64,000 bases of DNA from Arachis hypogaea. Taxonomy: Eukaryota; Streptophyta; Magnoliopsida; Fabales; Fabaceae. Below, in pieces: positions 50,286 to 59,621 of this stretch. The DNA lies in NCBI RefSeq assembly GCF_003086295.3, contig NC_092040.1:3286001-3350000 (forward strand), in the 5' to 3' direction. The translations under genes and the position numbers were made by a program. Positions within the stretch are counted from its first letter, which is position 1. Every line of letters begins with the position of its first letter. The notes under the pieces were generated by a model that was not told the origin of the DNA, made no database searches, and saw only the letters and a program-made list of their open reading frames with translations.

Positions 50286-50537
50286 ATTGGCACGTACCAT
50301 TCGAAGATAATTACTTCTTAGTTTTGTCTTTCGTTTGAGCTTCTTTAACTCCGTTGTTAATAAAAAGAAAAGTTCACGAGCATCATAGAATATTAGAACC
50401 TTTGTGGTAGCATCATAAGTGCCAAACAAATAGAATTTTGGGATATGCTTATTAGTTATTATGGAATTATTAATACATGGCTATGTATAACCGTGGCTTT
50501 ATTATCTGATGTTTATAGTTATATCTTATATGGGCTA

Positions 50538-51069
50538 TGTTACGGTGGGTAACCGGAGATTAATAACGCGGATGGCGTTAGGCGGCCCAAGTGTGTGATG
50601 GAGGAGGACTCCGGGTAGGTCCGCGACTCGGGAGGCTCCGTCCGACTTGTGCTCGCGTGAGAATGGGGGGTGGTACCTGCAAAGACACTCCGATGCCTAA
50701 GTTAGCAAGAGTGTAAGCAGGTCTTAGAGAGTATTGGACTTAGGGATACCTGAAGGAGTGTCAGGGTATTTATGGAGGCGAGCCAATAACCACCGTTGGT
50801 GTAGTGCCATATCTTTAGGGTGGTAACCGTCCCTATTATCTTGGGGAGGTTGAGATATGGCTTTATGAGGCGGTTAGAGAGATTTTAGGGGCGGTTACTC
50901 ATTTGAATGAGTGCTTATCTGCCAGCTAATCTCGCATCCGACCTCTTCTGACCAAGTCGTGGTTGATACCGACTTCTTATGTGAAGGCCGGTACTTAGCT
51001 GGGCTCTAATCCTTTGGATTAGGCCTTTTAGTTGGACCTGGGCCTTTGTATTGGACCAGGGTATGAACA
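50538..51069 (-). repeat. 3' LTR (left copy) of the Tat element
   Basis: 532 bp, starting TGTTACGGTGGGT and ending GGGTATGAACA in plus orientation. Compared with the right copy I see only two substitutions (GTTGATA versus GTTTATA, and GGACCTG versus GGATCTG). On the minus strand it is preceded by a purine-rich tract, AAGTAGGGGCAC. Confidence 0.95.
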
Positions 51070-51081
51070 GTGCCCCTACTT
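51070..51081 (-). other. Polypurine tract of the Tat element
   Basis: The minus-strand sequence AAGTAGGGGCAC directly abuts the start of the 3' LTR, the place where plus-strand DNA synthesis is primed. It is short and interrupted by C and T, as in related elements. Confidence 0.6.
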
Positions 51082-51322
51082 GAGCCCAAATTTCCTTTAA
51101 AGTTTGGGTTCAAGTATTCAACTCGGGTGCGTAGTCGACTTGTTTGAAAAGAACACGGATCTTGGGAACCGACGTGATTTTCGCGACTTTTGGTTTCTGA
51201 CAGTTACGTCAATTCAAGCGTCGTGTCTGTTGAGGGATCATTTAGGGATTGAGGGCTTTGGTAACGGTGCAGTCTCATTGATGACTGCCTCGCTTTTTAC
51301 CATTATGCCCCTTAGCCTTTTT

Positions 51323-51330
51323 TATAAATA
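51323..51330 (+). promoter_or_regulatory. TATA box for the antisense gene of the Tat element
   Basis: TATAAATA, preceded by a T-rich stretch, lies 254 bp inside the left LTR boundary and about 120 bp before a good splice donor. Position and match are good for a plus-strand promoter. Whether it is used cannot be seen from sequence. Confidence 0.5.
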
Positions 51331-51451
51331 CTTTCCCTCTCTTTCCATTTTCGGTTTCTGCAATCTTTCAAACTTTCTCTTTATCTTGTTCGTATTGCAT
51401 CCTTGGGTTCGAAGACTTCTGCCCTTCACCAACCTCCATTTTTGGATAAAG

Positions 51452-51597
51452 GTTAGTTTTGCTTTTTCCCTGTCATGCTTTATGTTTGCATGTTTTGTTT
51501 TGCGAGTAGATAGGTTGACCTGTAGATTCTAGTTTCGAATTTCTCTTCTTTAGTGGCCGTATTTTTTGATTTTCTTTTTTCTTTTTCCTTTTTGTAG
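51452..51597 (+). other. Probable leader intron of the antisense gene
   Basis: AAAG|GTTAGT (donor, intron from 51452) and a long T-rich tract ending TTTTTGTAG| (acceptor at 51597) define a 146-bp intron. Splicing removes an upstream in-frame ATG (51566) and leaves ATG 51629 as the first start codon. Confidence 0.55.
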
Positions 51598-51628
51598 GTT
51601 TTCTGCCACTTTCTTCTTTGTAAAAAAA

Positions 51629-53491
51629 ATGGCTTCTGTAGACATTCTTTCTCAGTGGGTTGACGATACGGTCCTTGGGGAGGAACCGTTGGTTGACGCT
51701 GAGTTCATCACCCACCTTCGTACTCATCACAGGCTCTGTACTTCGGATGAGGACGAGCCCAAATATGAACTGATAATCCCGGGTCCTGAAGACCGGGTCT
51801 GTTTTGGGAGAGTTGATGAGGCGGCCCCTCACTTTTTCTTTATGTATGAATGCATGATCACCCGTTTGGGTGTTTTTCTTCCTTTCTCGGATTTTGAGAT
51901 ATCCGTTTTGCACCACTGTAAGGTTGCCCCTACTCAACTCCATCCCAATTCCTGGGGTTTCTTGAAGATTTACCAGTTTATAAGCCACGCTCTGGACTTT
52001 CCGACTTCCTTGAGAATCTTCTTTTATCTTTTCCATATGACTAAGCCCTTTAGTGGGCTAAATAACAAACAACAATGGGTATCCTTCCGAGCCATTCAAG
52101 GTCGGAGGATTTTCACCCTTTTTGACGAATCCTTCCACGACTTCAAAAACTTCTTTTTCAAGGTTCAAGCTGTAGAGGGTCACCACCCCTTTTTTCTGGA
52201 CGAGCATTCCTCCCCTCGTTTTCCCCTTTACTGGCTGCCGGCCACCCCTTGTGAAAAGATTGGTCTAGATGACCTAGACGAGGTGGAGGCGGCCATTGTG
52301 GGGTTTTTCCGAGAAGCATGGGGGAAGACCCCATACTTAGATACGAGAAAAATCCTTCAGGGGACGTCGACTTTTGTTCAATCTTGCATAGGTAGCGCAT
52401 GCATCTCCTATTTCCGAGTTTTACTATCACCGACTTGTTTTGTTTTTGCCGACTTATTTTTGCCGACTTGGGACTTAATTGTGTCTTTTGTAGATATGGC
52501 AAAAAAGAATGCTCAGGAGGCTTACCAAAGGGTCCAGGAAGCTAAGGCCAAGTCCCGGACTAGGTCCGGGGGTGGCAAGGCGGTCGTCTCTCCTCCTCCT
52601 CCTCCTCCTCCTCCTAGAAATGTTGGTACTCCCTCTCAGCCTATCCTTATCTCTTCCTCCTCGAGTTTGGCTCGACCACTCCCTTCTGCCCAATTGCTCT
52701 CCGAGCCTGAGAAGAAGAAGCGCAAGACTTCCGAGTCTGGCCCTTTTTGGGAAGGTGGTGTTAAGGCGGATGCTCAAGCATTCGTCCGAAAGAACATCTA
52801 TCCTTTGATACCTATGGATGATGCTTCTGTTCGGAGCCACCTTACTGCTTTGGCCGAGGAGAGTTTTAGGGCGGCGGGAGTTTGTGGCAAACTTTCGGAT
52901 ATCTTCGAGAAGACTCCCCTCAGCTCCTTGGGAACTACCTCAAAGGTTGCGGAGCTGGAGGAGAGGCTTCTCATGTTTGAAAAACATGAGAGGGAGTTGA
53001 AGGCGGAGAGGGATAAGTTGAGGAAGGAGAGAGATGACCTTCGGGAGAAGGAGAGCCAGCTGCGAGCCCAATGTACTATGGAGGTGAATCTCAGGAAGGC
53101 AGCCCAGGAGAGTTACCAAAGCCTATTTAAAGATATGGTGGAGGTGAAGAAGGATTTGGTGAACTCTCGGAATGCTTATGCTGACTTGGAGGACTCTATC
53201 GCCGATGGCGCCGAGGAGTCTTGGAGAATTTTCCTTGAGCAGGTCAGGGTTATAGCCCCCGACTTGGATCTTTCTCCATTACATCCTGACAAAGTGGTGA
53301 TTGACGGCGCCATTGTTGATCCTCCTGCTCCCGAGGTCCTTTCCGAGTCAGACCTAAAGACTCGGGGGCAGAGGATTATAGAGTCTCCTCCTCACTCTAA
53401 AGACGCTCCGACTTCCTCTTTGGCTCCTCCTCCCGGTCCTGGTGGTGTTCCTCCTGGTGGTGGTGATTCCTCTACTCCGTCCAAGAAATGA
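51629..53491 (+). CDS. Antisense extra ORF of the Tat element (Transposase_28-like)
   Basis: An opposite-strand frame of 620 residues from ATG 51629 to a stop at 53489-53491. I chose this start because the upstream in-frame ATG falls in the probable leader intron. About residues 45-260 resemble the plant domain catalogued as 'putative gypsy type transposon' (Transposase_28 type): RVCFGRVDEAAPHFFFMYEC, GVFLPFSDFEISVLHH, LHPNSWGFLKIYQFI. Then come a Pro run, a Lys/Arg-rich patch, a long coiled coil (about 435-520, ELKAERDKLRKERDDLREKE) and a Pro/Gly-rich tail. A possible 102-bp in-frame intron lies at 52392-52493. Such ORFs are known in Grande/RIRE2-like elements; their function is unknown. This frame is intact while gag-pol is broken. 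Confidence 0.85.
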   Translation: MASVDILSQWVDDTVLGEEPLVDAEFITHLRTHHRLCTSDEDEPKYELIIPGPEDRVCFGRVDEAAPHFFFMYECMITRLGVFLPFSDFEISVLHHCKVAPTQLHPNSWGFLKIYQFISHALDFPTSLRIFFYLFHMTKPFSGLNNKQQWVSFRAIQGRRIFTLFDESFHDFKNFFFKVQAVEGHHPFFLDEHSSPRFPLYWLPATPCEKIGLDDLDEVEAAIVGFFREAWGKTPYLDTRKILQGTSTFVQSCIGSACISYFRVLLSPTCFVFADLFLPTWDLIVSFVDMAKKNAQEAYQRVQEAKAKSRTRSGGGKAVVSPPPPPPPPRNVGTPSQPILISSSSSLARPLPSAQLLSEPEKKKRKTSESGPFWEGGVKADAQAFVRKNIYPLIPMDDASVRSHLTALAEESFRAAGVCGKLSDIFEKTPLSSLGTTSKVAELEERLLMFEKHERELKAERDKLRKERDDLREKESQLRAQCTMEVNLRKAAQESYQSLFKDMVEVKKDLVNSRNAYADLEDSIADGAEESWRIFLEQVRVIAPDLDLSPLHPDKVVIDGAIVDPPAPEVLSESDLKTRGQRIIESPPHSKDAPTSSLAPPPGPGGVPPGGGDSSTPSKK

Positions 53492-54389
53492 CTTCTTTTT
53501 ATTTTTGTGGCTATATGGGGGCCCGGCCTGTGGGTCCCCCCTTTTTTAAACTTCTATTTATTTGCTTGGCGGTTCGTGAACGATTTGCTTTTGGCCTTTT
53601 AAGGCCGTAAACAAAACATTCTTTTTGTTGCCCTTTCTTTTTGGATAAGGGTTTTAAACAAAATAAATGCCTTTTTTTGGATAAGGGTTTTCTTAATCGA
53701 AGTAGGTGCCCCCTTTTTTTGGATAAGGGTTTAAGTTACTTGGCGCGTGTACATGCTTTACTGTTTTGATCTTTTCGGAAAAACCTTTTGTTTAGCTTGC
53801 ATTATTTTTTCGAGCCTTTTTCGTGCAAAGGTTTGTATGCAAACTTCAAACTTTTCAGGTTTTCATATCTCTTTTGTTATCCTTTATACTCAGCTTTGCT
53901 TTAGTGAGTTTCGTGACTTAGGTTATTTTTGTGATGCGTTTTTCATCTACTCGGAACTCGGTTTTCTTGTACTCGGAGTTCTTTCGAGTTTGCATTACTC
54001 GGATTTCCCTTCGACTTAAGAGTCGGACAGTTTCCGAGTTTAGTACGATCAACTTGTATAACCTCTTTACACCGACTTGTACCTCGTCGTTTCATCCTGA
54101 CGACCATGTTAGGTCGGTTCATGGGATTTTCACGCTTTGTCGAGCTTAAGTCGGCGCGTTTCGTAGAAAGACTTATAAGAAATAAAGGAGGATATTTAAG
54201 AGAAATATAGTGATAAAAAAGATCTTTATTAATCGGGAAGGTACCTTTTTGCTACTAAGGGTCTTGACAGCATATTTTCCCTTAGCCTCTACTATGATGC
54301 CTCGTTAAAAACCCCTCTCCAGAAAAAACCCTTTTTGGGAAAAAATCATGAAGCTGGGAAAAGAGTACATCAGGGAGTAGAGTTCGCTT
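53492..54389. other. Spacer between the convergent antisense ORF and pol
   Basis: Non-coding. Three near-copies of TTTTTTGGATAAGGGTTT lie at about 53636-53731. ACTCGGA/CGAGTT-type repeats lie at about 53940-54050. A conserved-looking piece with GCCTCGTTAAAAACCCC lies near 54300. It probably contains polyadenylation signals for transcripts from both sides. Confidence 0.55.
53636..53731. repeat. Three copies of TTTTTTGGATAAGGGTTT
   Basis: Three near-identical 18-bp blocks spaced about 35-45 bp apart sit just downstream of the antisense ORF. On the minus strand they include AAACCCTTATCC, only superficially telomere-like. Confidence 0.7.
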
Positions 54390-56111
54390 CTAGCTGTAGT
54401 ACCTTTTCATATTACATGCATGCCACGACCTTGGTAACTCAGTGCCATCCAGGTCGGTTACTTTATAATAACCTTTCCCTAACACTTCTTTGATTTTGTA
54501 TGGCCCTTTCCAATTTGCGGCGAGCTTTCCATCTCCTGACTTGTTGACCCCAATGTCGTTTCTGATTAGGACCAAGTCGTCTACGGCGAATGTTCTTCGA
54601 ATGACTTTCTTGTTGTATCTGGTAGTTATCCTTTGTTTTAATGCCGCTTCTCTTATTTGGGCGTTCTCTTGGACTTCGGGGAGCAAGTCGAGCTCCTCTT
54701 TGTGCCCCTGTACATTTCCGACTTCATCATGGAGAATTACCCTTGGGCTTTGCTCACTGATTTCTACAGGAATCATGGCTTCTACGCCGTATACTAGTCG
54801 GAAGGGTGTTTCTCTTGTGGCGGATTGGGGGGTTGTCCTATAAGCCCACAACACTTGAGGGAGCTCTTCAGCCCAAGCTCCCTTCGCTTCCTGTAATCTT
54901 TTCTTCAAACCTGCCAGTATGACTTTGTTAGCTGCCTCGGCTTGCCCATTGGCTTGTGGGTGCTCTACCGAGGTGAATTGATGTTTGATCTTCATACTGG
55001 CTACCAGGTTTCTGAAGGTGGCGTCGGTGAATTGGGTTCCATTATCTGTGGTGATGGAATAAGGTATCCCATACCTTGTGATGATGTTTTTGTAGAGGAA
55101 CCTGCGACTTCTTTGAGCGGTGATAGTGGCTAGCGGTTCTGCTTCTACCCACTTTGTGAAGTAATCTATACCCACAATTAAGTATTTAACTTGCCCTGGT
55201 GCTTGGGGAAAAGGACCTAACAGATCCATCCCCCATTTTGCGAAAGGCCAGGGGGAAGTTATACTAATGAGCTCTTCTGGTGGAGCCACGTGGAAATTTG
55301 CATGCATTTGGCATGGCTGGCATTTTTTCACAAAGTCTGTGGCATCTTTCTGCAAGGTCGGCCAATAGAATCCTGCTCGGATCACTTTTCTGGCCAGCGA
55401 CCTTGCTCCGAGATGGTTTCCGCAGATCCCACTATGTACTTCCTCCAAGACCTCGGCGGTTCTTGAGGTCGGTACGCACTTTAGCAATGGTGTTGATATC
55501 CCTCTTCTGTAAAGGATATTTCTCACCAAAGTATAATATTGTGCTTCCCTTCGGATCTTTTTAGCTTCCTTCTCCTCTTTGGGGAGGATGTCGAATTTTA
55601 AATATTCGACTAAGGGATTCATCCATCCGAGGTCTAGGCCGACTACCTCAAGTATCTCTCGTTCATCTTCTGCTTTTGATACCGAGGGCTCTTGGAGGGT
55701 TTCTTGAATCAGGCTTCTGTTGTTCCCTCCGGGTTTGGTACTTGCTAACTTGGATAGGGCGTCAGCTCTGCTATTCAGATCCCGAGTTATATGCTTAACC
55801 TCGGTTTCCGCAAAGTGCCCTAGGTGTTCCAAGGTTTTTTCCAAGTATTTCTTCATATTGGGGTCCTTTGCCTGATATTCCCCACTTATTTGGGAAGTCA
55901 CCACTTGTGAGTCGCTGTAGATCGTCACCTTTGCGGCGCCAACTTCTTCTGCTAATTTTAATCCTGCAATCAGGGCTTCATATTCTGCCTGATTGTTTGA
56001 AGCCGGGAAGTCAAATTTTAAGGAAACCTCTATCTGGGTTCCTTTTTCATCTACCAATATTATGTCTGCGCCGCTCCCTGTTTTGTTGGAGGATCCGTCT
56101 ACATAGAGTTC
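54390..56111 (-). pseudogene. Tat pol, second part: second RNase H and integrase
   Basis: A 573-codon frame plus stop continues the pol frame after the TGA at 56112-56114. The first part is the additional (archaeal-type) RNase H: ELYVDGSS, NNQAEYEALIAGLKLA, IYSDSQVV, SRADALSKLA. The integrase has an HHCC zinc finger (HSGICGNH ... CQPC) and the catalytic triad: counting from the Val-Asp at 56057, Asp 278 (WGMDLLGPF), Asp 338 (TTDNGTQF) and Glu 374 (HPQANGQAEAAN). There is no chromodomain. The frame is otherwise uninterrupted. Without translation through the upstream stop these domains would not be made as part of a polyprotein. Confidence 0.9.
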
Positions 56112-57575
56112 TCATGTAGTCGGTTTTTCCTCTTGTTCACCTGCGTATTCTGCAATGAAGTCGGCGAGGCACTGGGCTTTAATTGCAGTTCGAGTTTCGT
56201 ATCTCAAATCGAACTCGGAGAGCTCTATCGCCCATTGAACCATTCTCCCTGCAACATCCGTTTTTTGAAGGATTTGCTTCATGGGCTGGTTCGTACGGAC
56301 TCTTATTGTGTGAGCCTGGAAGTAAGGTCGTAGCCTTCTTGAGGCTATTACTAAGGAGTAAGCAAACTTCTCTAGTTTGTGGTACCTTAGCTCAGGACCT
56401 TGTAGAACCTTACTGGTGAAATAGACCGGGTGTTGCCCGACCTCGTCTTCTCTGATCAGGGCTGATGAGACAGCTCTGTTTGCGACGGAGAGGTATAGGA
56501 CGAGGTCTTTTCCCGGTACTGGTCGGGTCAAGATAGGAGGTTGGCTTAAGAATTTTTTGAACTCTTGGAACGCCTCCTCACATTCCGGAGTCCATTCGAA
56601 TTGGCATCCCTTCCTTAATAGGGAGAATAATGGAAGGGATTTTAGTGCCGATCCTGCCAAGAATCTGGAGAGGGCTGCAAGTCGGCCATTGAGCTGTTGA
56701 ACCTCTCTCAAACAAGTCGGGCTTTTCATTTCCAGGATGGCTCTGCATTTGTCGGGATTGGCTTCAATCCCTCTTTGTGTTAGCATGAACCCTAGAAATT
56801 TTCCTGCTTCTACTGCGAAGGCACATTTTGCGGGATTTAGTCTCATCCCATGCAACCTTATAGTGTCGAAGACTTGTGAGAGGTCGGTTAAGAGGTCGAC
56901 TTCTTGCTTGGTTTTTACTAACATGTCGTCGACGTATACCTCCATTAGGCTCCCTAGATGGGGGAAAAACACTTTGTTCATCAGCCTCTGGTACGTGGCT
57001 CCTGCATTCTTCAATCCGAATGGCATGACCACGTAGCAATAGTTGGCTTTCGGTGTGATGAACGATGTCTTCTCCTGGTCGGGTTCGTGCATCGGGATTT
57101 GGTTGTATCCCGAGTAGGCGTCCATGAATGATAGGTATTGGTACCCTGAGCTGGAGTCCACCAGGGTATCAATACTTGGTAGGGGATAAGGGTCCTTAGG
57201 ACATGCCTTATTCAGGTCGGTATAGTCGACGCACATTCTCCATTTACCATTTTGTTTTTTGACTAGCACTACATTGGCTAGCCATGTCGGGTATTTGACT
57301 TCTCTGATAAAGCCGGCTTCCAGGAGCGCCTGTACTTGCTCTTCCACTATGGAGGCCCTCTCTGGGCCGAGCTTGCGTCTCCTTTGCTGTACAGGTCGGG
57401 ATCCTGAGTAAACCGAGAGCCTATGGGACATGAGCTCGGGATCAATCCCGGGCATGTCGGAGGCCTTCCAGGCGAAGAGGTCGGAATTAGCTCTTAGGAG
57501 TTCACCCAACCTTTGTTTCAGGGTTTCCCCTAGATTGGCTCCTATGTAAGTGTTTTTTCCTTCCTCCTTACCGAT
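56112..57575 (-). pseudogene. Tat pol, first part: reverse transcriptase and RNase H
   Basis: Begins in the same frame directly after the gag-protease TAA and ends at a TGA (56112-56114). RT motifs: WLANVVLVKKQNGKWRMCVD, SFMDAYSGYNQIPM, FGLKNAGATYQRLMNKVF, and the catalytic YVDDMLVK. The gypsy RNase H follows (ILTRPVPGKDLVLYLSVANR, PVYFTSKVLQGPELRYHKLE). It has no ATG start of its own. The terminating TGA replaces the codon just before ELYVDGSS, where relatives have Trp; a single G-to-A transition would explain it. Confidence 0.9.
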
Positions 57576-59582
57576 TTATATCTCCTCGGTTTTTCCTCCC
57601 GGTTGGGGTCGTAGCTCTTCTCTGGTCCTTGCACCACCTAATTCTATGGTGTGGACTTCTTTGCCCTTCCCTCTCAGATTCAGGCTTTCGTTGTAGCACT
57701 TCCTTGCCAATTTTTGATCTCCCCTCACCGTTGCTATTCCTCCTGGAGTCGGGAATTTCATGCAGAGGTGAGGAGTGGATACCACTGCTCCGAGTCGATT
57801 AAGGGTAGTTCTGCCAATTAAGGCATTGTAAGCTGACCCTTCATCGATGACTATGAAGTCTATGCTCAGAGTCCTTGATTTCTCCCCCTTTCCGAAAGTT
57901 GTGTGAAGGGGCAAAAATCCCAGTGGTTTTATTGGCGTATCCCCTAACCCATATAGGGTGTCGGGGTAAGCTCTCAACTTTTTTTCATCTAACCCTAGCT
58001 TGTCGAAGGCGGGCTTGAAAAGGATGTCCGCCGAGCTTCCTTGATCTACTAGGGTTCTGTGGAGATGGGCGTTGGCTAGGATCATGGTTATCACCACGGG
58101 ATCATCATGCCCGGGAATTACCCCTTGTCCATCTTCTTTTGTGAATGATATAGTGGGGAGGTCGGGTGTCTCATCCCCGACCTGGTAGACTCTTTTGAGA
58201 TGTCTTTTGCGAGAAGATTTAGTGATTCCCCCCCCCCCCGCAAATCCTCCTGAGATCATATGGATATGTCTCTCAGGAGTCTGTGGCGGTGGGTCTCTTC
58301 TGTCCATATCGTCTCGCTTTCTTTTTCCATGGGTGTCCGACCTCTCCATGAGATATCTGTCAAGCCGACCTTCTCTAGCCAGTTTTTCTATCACATTTTT
58401 GAGGTCGTAACAGTCGTTGGTGGAGTGACCATATATTTTATGGTACTCGCAATATTCGCCGCGACTTCCCCCTTTTTTATTTTTAATAGGTCTTGGGGGT
58501 GGCAGCCTTTCAGTGTTGCAAATTTCTCTGTATACATCCACTATGGAAGTCTTTAGAGGAGTATAAGAGTGATATTTTCTGGGCCTTTCGAGACCGGGTT
58601 CTTCCTTTTTCCTGACTTCCCTCTCTCTTTCCCTAGAGGAGGAAGTAGGTCCAGGTCGTGAACTCAAGTCTCTTAGTCTTGCATTCTCTTCCATATTGAT
58701 GTACTTCTCGGCCCTTTCTTGTACATCACTTAGAGAAACGGGATGTCTTTTAGATATGGACTGTGAGAAGGGGCCTTCTCTAAGTCCATTGACTAACCCC
58801 ATTATTACTGCCTCTGTGGGCAGGTCTTGGATCTCTAAACATGCCTTATTGAACCTTTCCATATAGGCTCGTAAAGACTCTCCGACCTCCTGTTTTATTC
58901 CCAGGAGGCTCGGGGCATGTTTAACCTTGTCTTTTTGGATGGAGAACCTCATCAAGAATTTCCTTGAGAGGTCTTCAAAACTAGTGATGGATCTTGGGGG
59001 GAGGCTATCGAACCACTTCATTGCTGCTTTTGATAAAGTGGTCGGGAAAGCCTTGCATCTCGTAGCGTCGGAGGCATCGGCTAGATACATCCGACTTTTA
59101 AAGTTGCTGAGATGGTGCTTGGGATCTGTAGTTCCATCATAGAGGTCCATATCAGGGCTTTTGAAGTTCCCTGGAACTTTTGCCCTCATTATGTCCTCGC
59201 TGAAGGGATCTTCTCCGCCCGGGAGTCGATCTTCCCCTTCATCGCGGGAGTTCTTGAGGGAGGATTCTAGCTGCAAGAGTTTTCTTTCCAACTCTTTTCG
59301 CCGTTCCATCTCCTCTTTGAGGTACCTTTCGGTTTCCTTTTGCCTCTCCCGCTCTTGTTCCAATTGCTCCAGGCGGCTATGAACCAATCCCATCAGTTCA
59401 GTTATGTGAGGCGGTGCGCCTTTTTCTGATTCACGCCCATCTGAGGAATTTACCTTCGGATTCTTTACTCCAGAGGTGCCCTCTCTGTGTTGATCATCGT
59501 CTTCATTGCCATTGCCCATGTCTAGATTCTCTTGTTCAGAATCTGTATCCACATGGCCTTCTTCGTGGGATCTATCCGCCAT
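57576..59582 (-). CDS. Tat gag-protease
   Basis: A 668-residue frame from ATG 59582, which lies 20 bp past the primer-binding site, to TAA 57576. An acidic, Gln/Glu-rich coiled coil (about 62-112) precedes the capsid-like gag domain (about 165-260; FPTTLSKAAMKWFDSLPP, FEDLSRKFLMRFS). A zinc-knuckle variant CX2HX4HX4C follows at 378-391. A retroviral-type aspartic protease sits at about 505-600 (LVDQGSSADILF, catalytic Asp 513; NALIGRTTLNRLGAVVS). A 12-bp G run encodes glycines near residue 450. The pol frame continues in phase after the stop, so gag-pol was probably one polyprotein or uses stop readthrough. Confidence 0.9.
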   Translation of the reverse strand: MADRSHEEGHVDTDSEQENLDMGNGNEDDDQHREGTSGVKNPKVNSSDGRESEKGAPPHITELMGLVHSRLEQLEQERERQKETERYLKEEMERRKELERKLLQLESSLKNSRDEGEDRLPGGEDPFSEDIMRAKVPGNFKSPDMDLYDGTTDPKHHLSNFKSRMYLADASDATRCKAFPTTLSKAAMKWFDSLPPRSITSFEDLSRKFLMRFSIQKDKVKHAPSLLGIKQEVGESLRAYMERFNKACLEIQDLPTEAVIMGLVNGLREGPFSQSISKRHPVSLSDVQERAEKYINMEENARLRDLSSRPGPTSSSREREREVRKKEEPGLERPRKYHSYTPLKTSIVDVYREICNTERLPPPRPIKNKKGGSRGEYCEYHKIYGHSTNDCYDLKNVIEKLAREGRLDRYLMERSDTHGKRKRDDMDRRDPPPQTPERHIHMISGGFAGGGGITKSSRKRHLKRVYQVGDETPDLPTISFTKEDGQGVIPGHDDPVVITMILANAHLHRTLVDQGSSADILFKPAFDKLGLDEKKLRAYPDTLYGLGDTPIKPLGFLPLHTTFGKGEKSRTLSIDFIVIDEGSAYNALIGRTTLNRLGAVVSTPHLCMKFPTPGGIATVRGDQKLARKCYNESLNLRGKGKEVHTIELGGARTREELRPQPGGKTEEI

Positions 59583-59602
59583 CGTTTGAGTGATCTCTCG
59601 GG

Positions 59603-59620
59603 TCCCCGGCAACGGCGCCA
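59603..59620 (-). other. Primer-binding site, tRNA-Asp type
   Basis: The minus strand reads TGGCGCCGTTGCCGGGGA, one base from the 5' LTR end (59622). It is the complement of the 3' end of plant tRNA-Asp including CCA, as I recall that tRNA. All 18 bases match, so the site is intact. Confidence 0.9.
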
Positions 59621-59621
59621 A

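Larger units (their letters stand above)
43977..50370 (+). mobile_element. L1-type LINE, decayed, with intact target-site duplications
   Basis: Flanked by the 12-bp duplication AGTTCACGAGCA (43965-43976 and 50371-50382) and ending in a short A-rich tail (AATAAAAAGAAA). Removing the nested hAT element and its extra 8-bp duplication leaves about 5.2 kb. ORF1 remnants (about 44130-45720) encode a DUF4283-like domain and a zinc knuckle. ORF2 remnants (46042 to about 49010) encode endonuclease, reverse transcriptase and RNase H. Stops and frameshifts are frequent, so it is immobile. Confidence 0.88.

Noticed and set aside
51473..52036. 187-codon minus-strand frame opposite the Tat antisense ORF
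   Set aside because: Lys/Arg-rich shadow frame with no domain. It is in the gag-pol sense but beyond the integrase and unlike known products.
52392..52493. Possible internal intron in the Tat antisense ORF
   Set aside because: Donor GTAGCG and acceptor TTTTGTAG are plausible and the segment is a multiple of three, but it is open in frame, so sequence alone cannot decide. It is mentioned in the CDS entry and not called.
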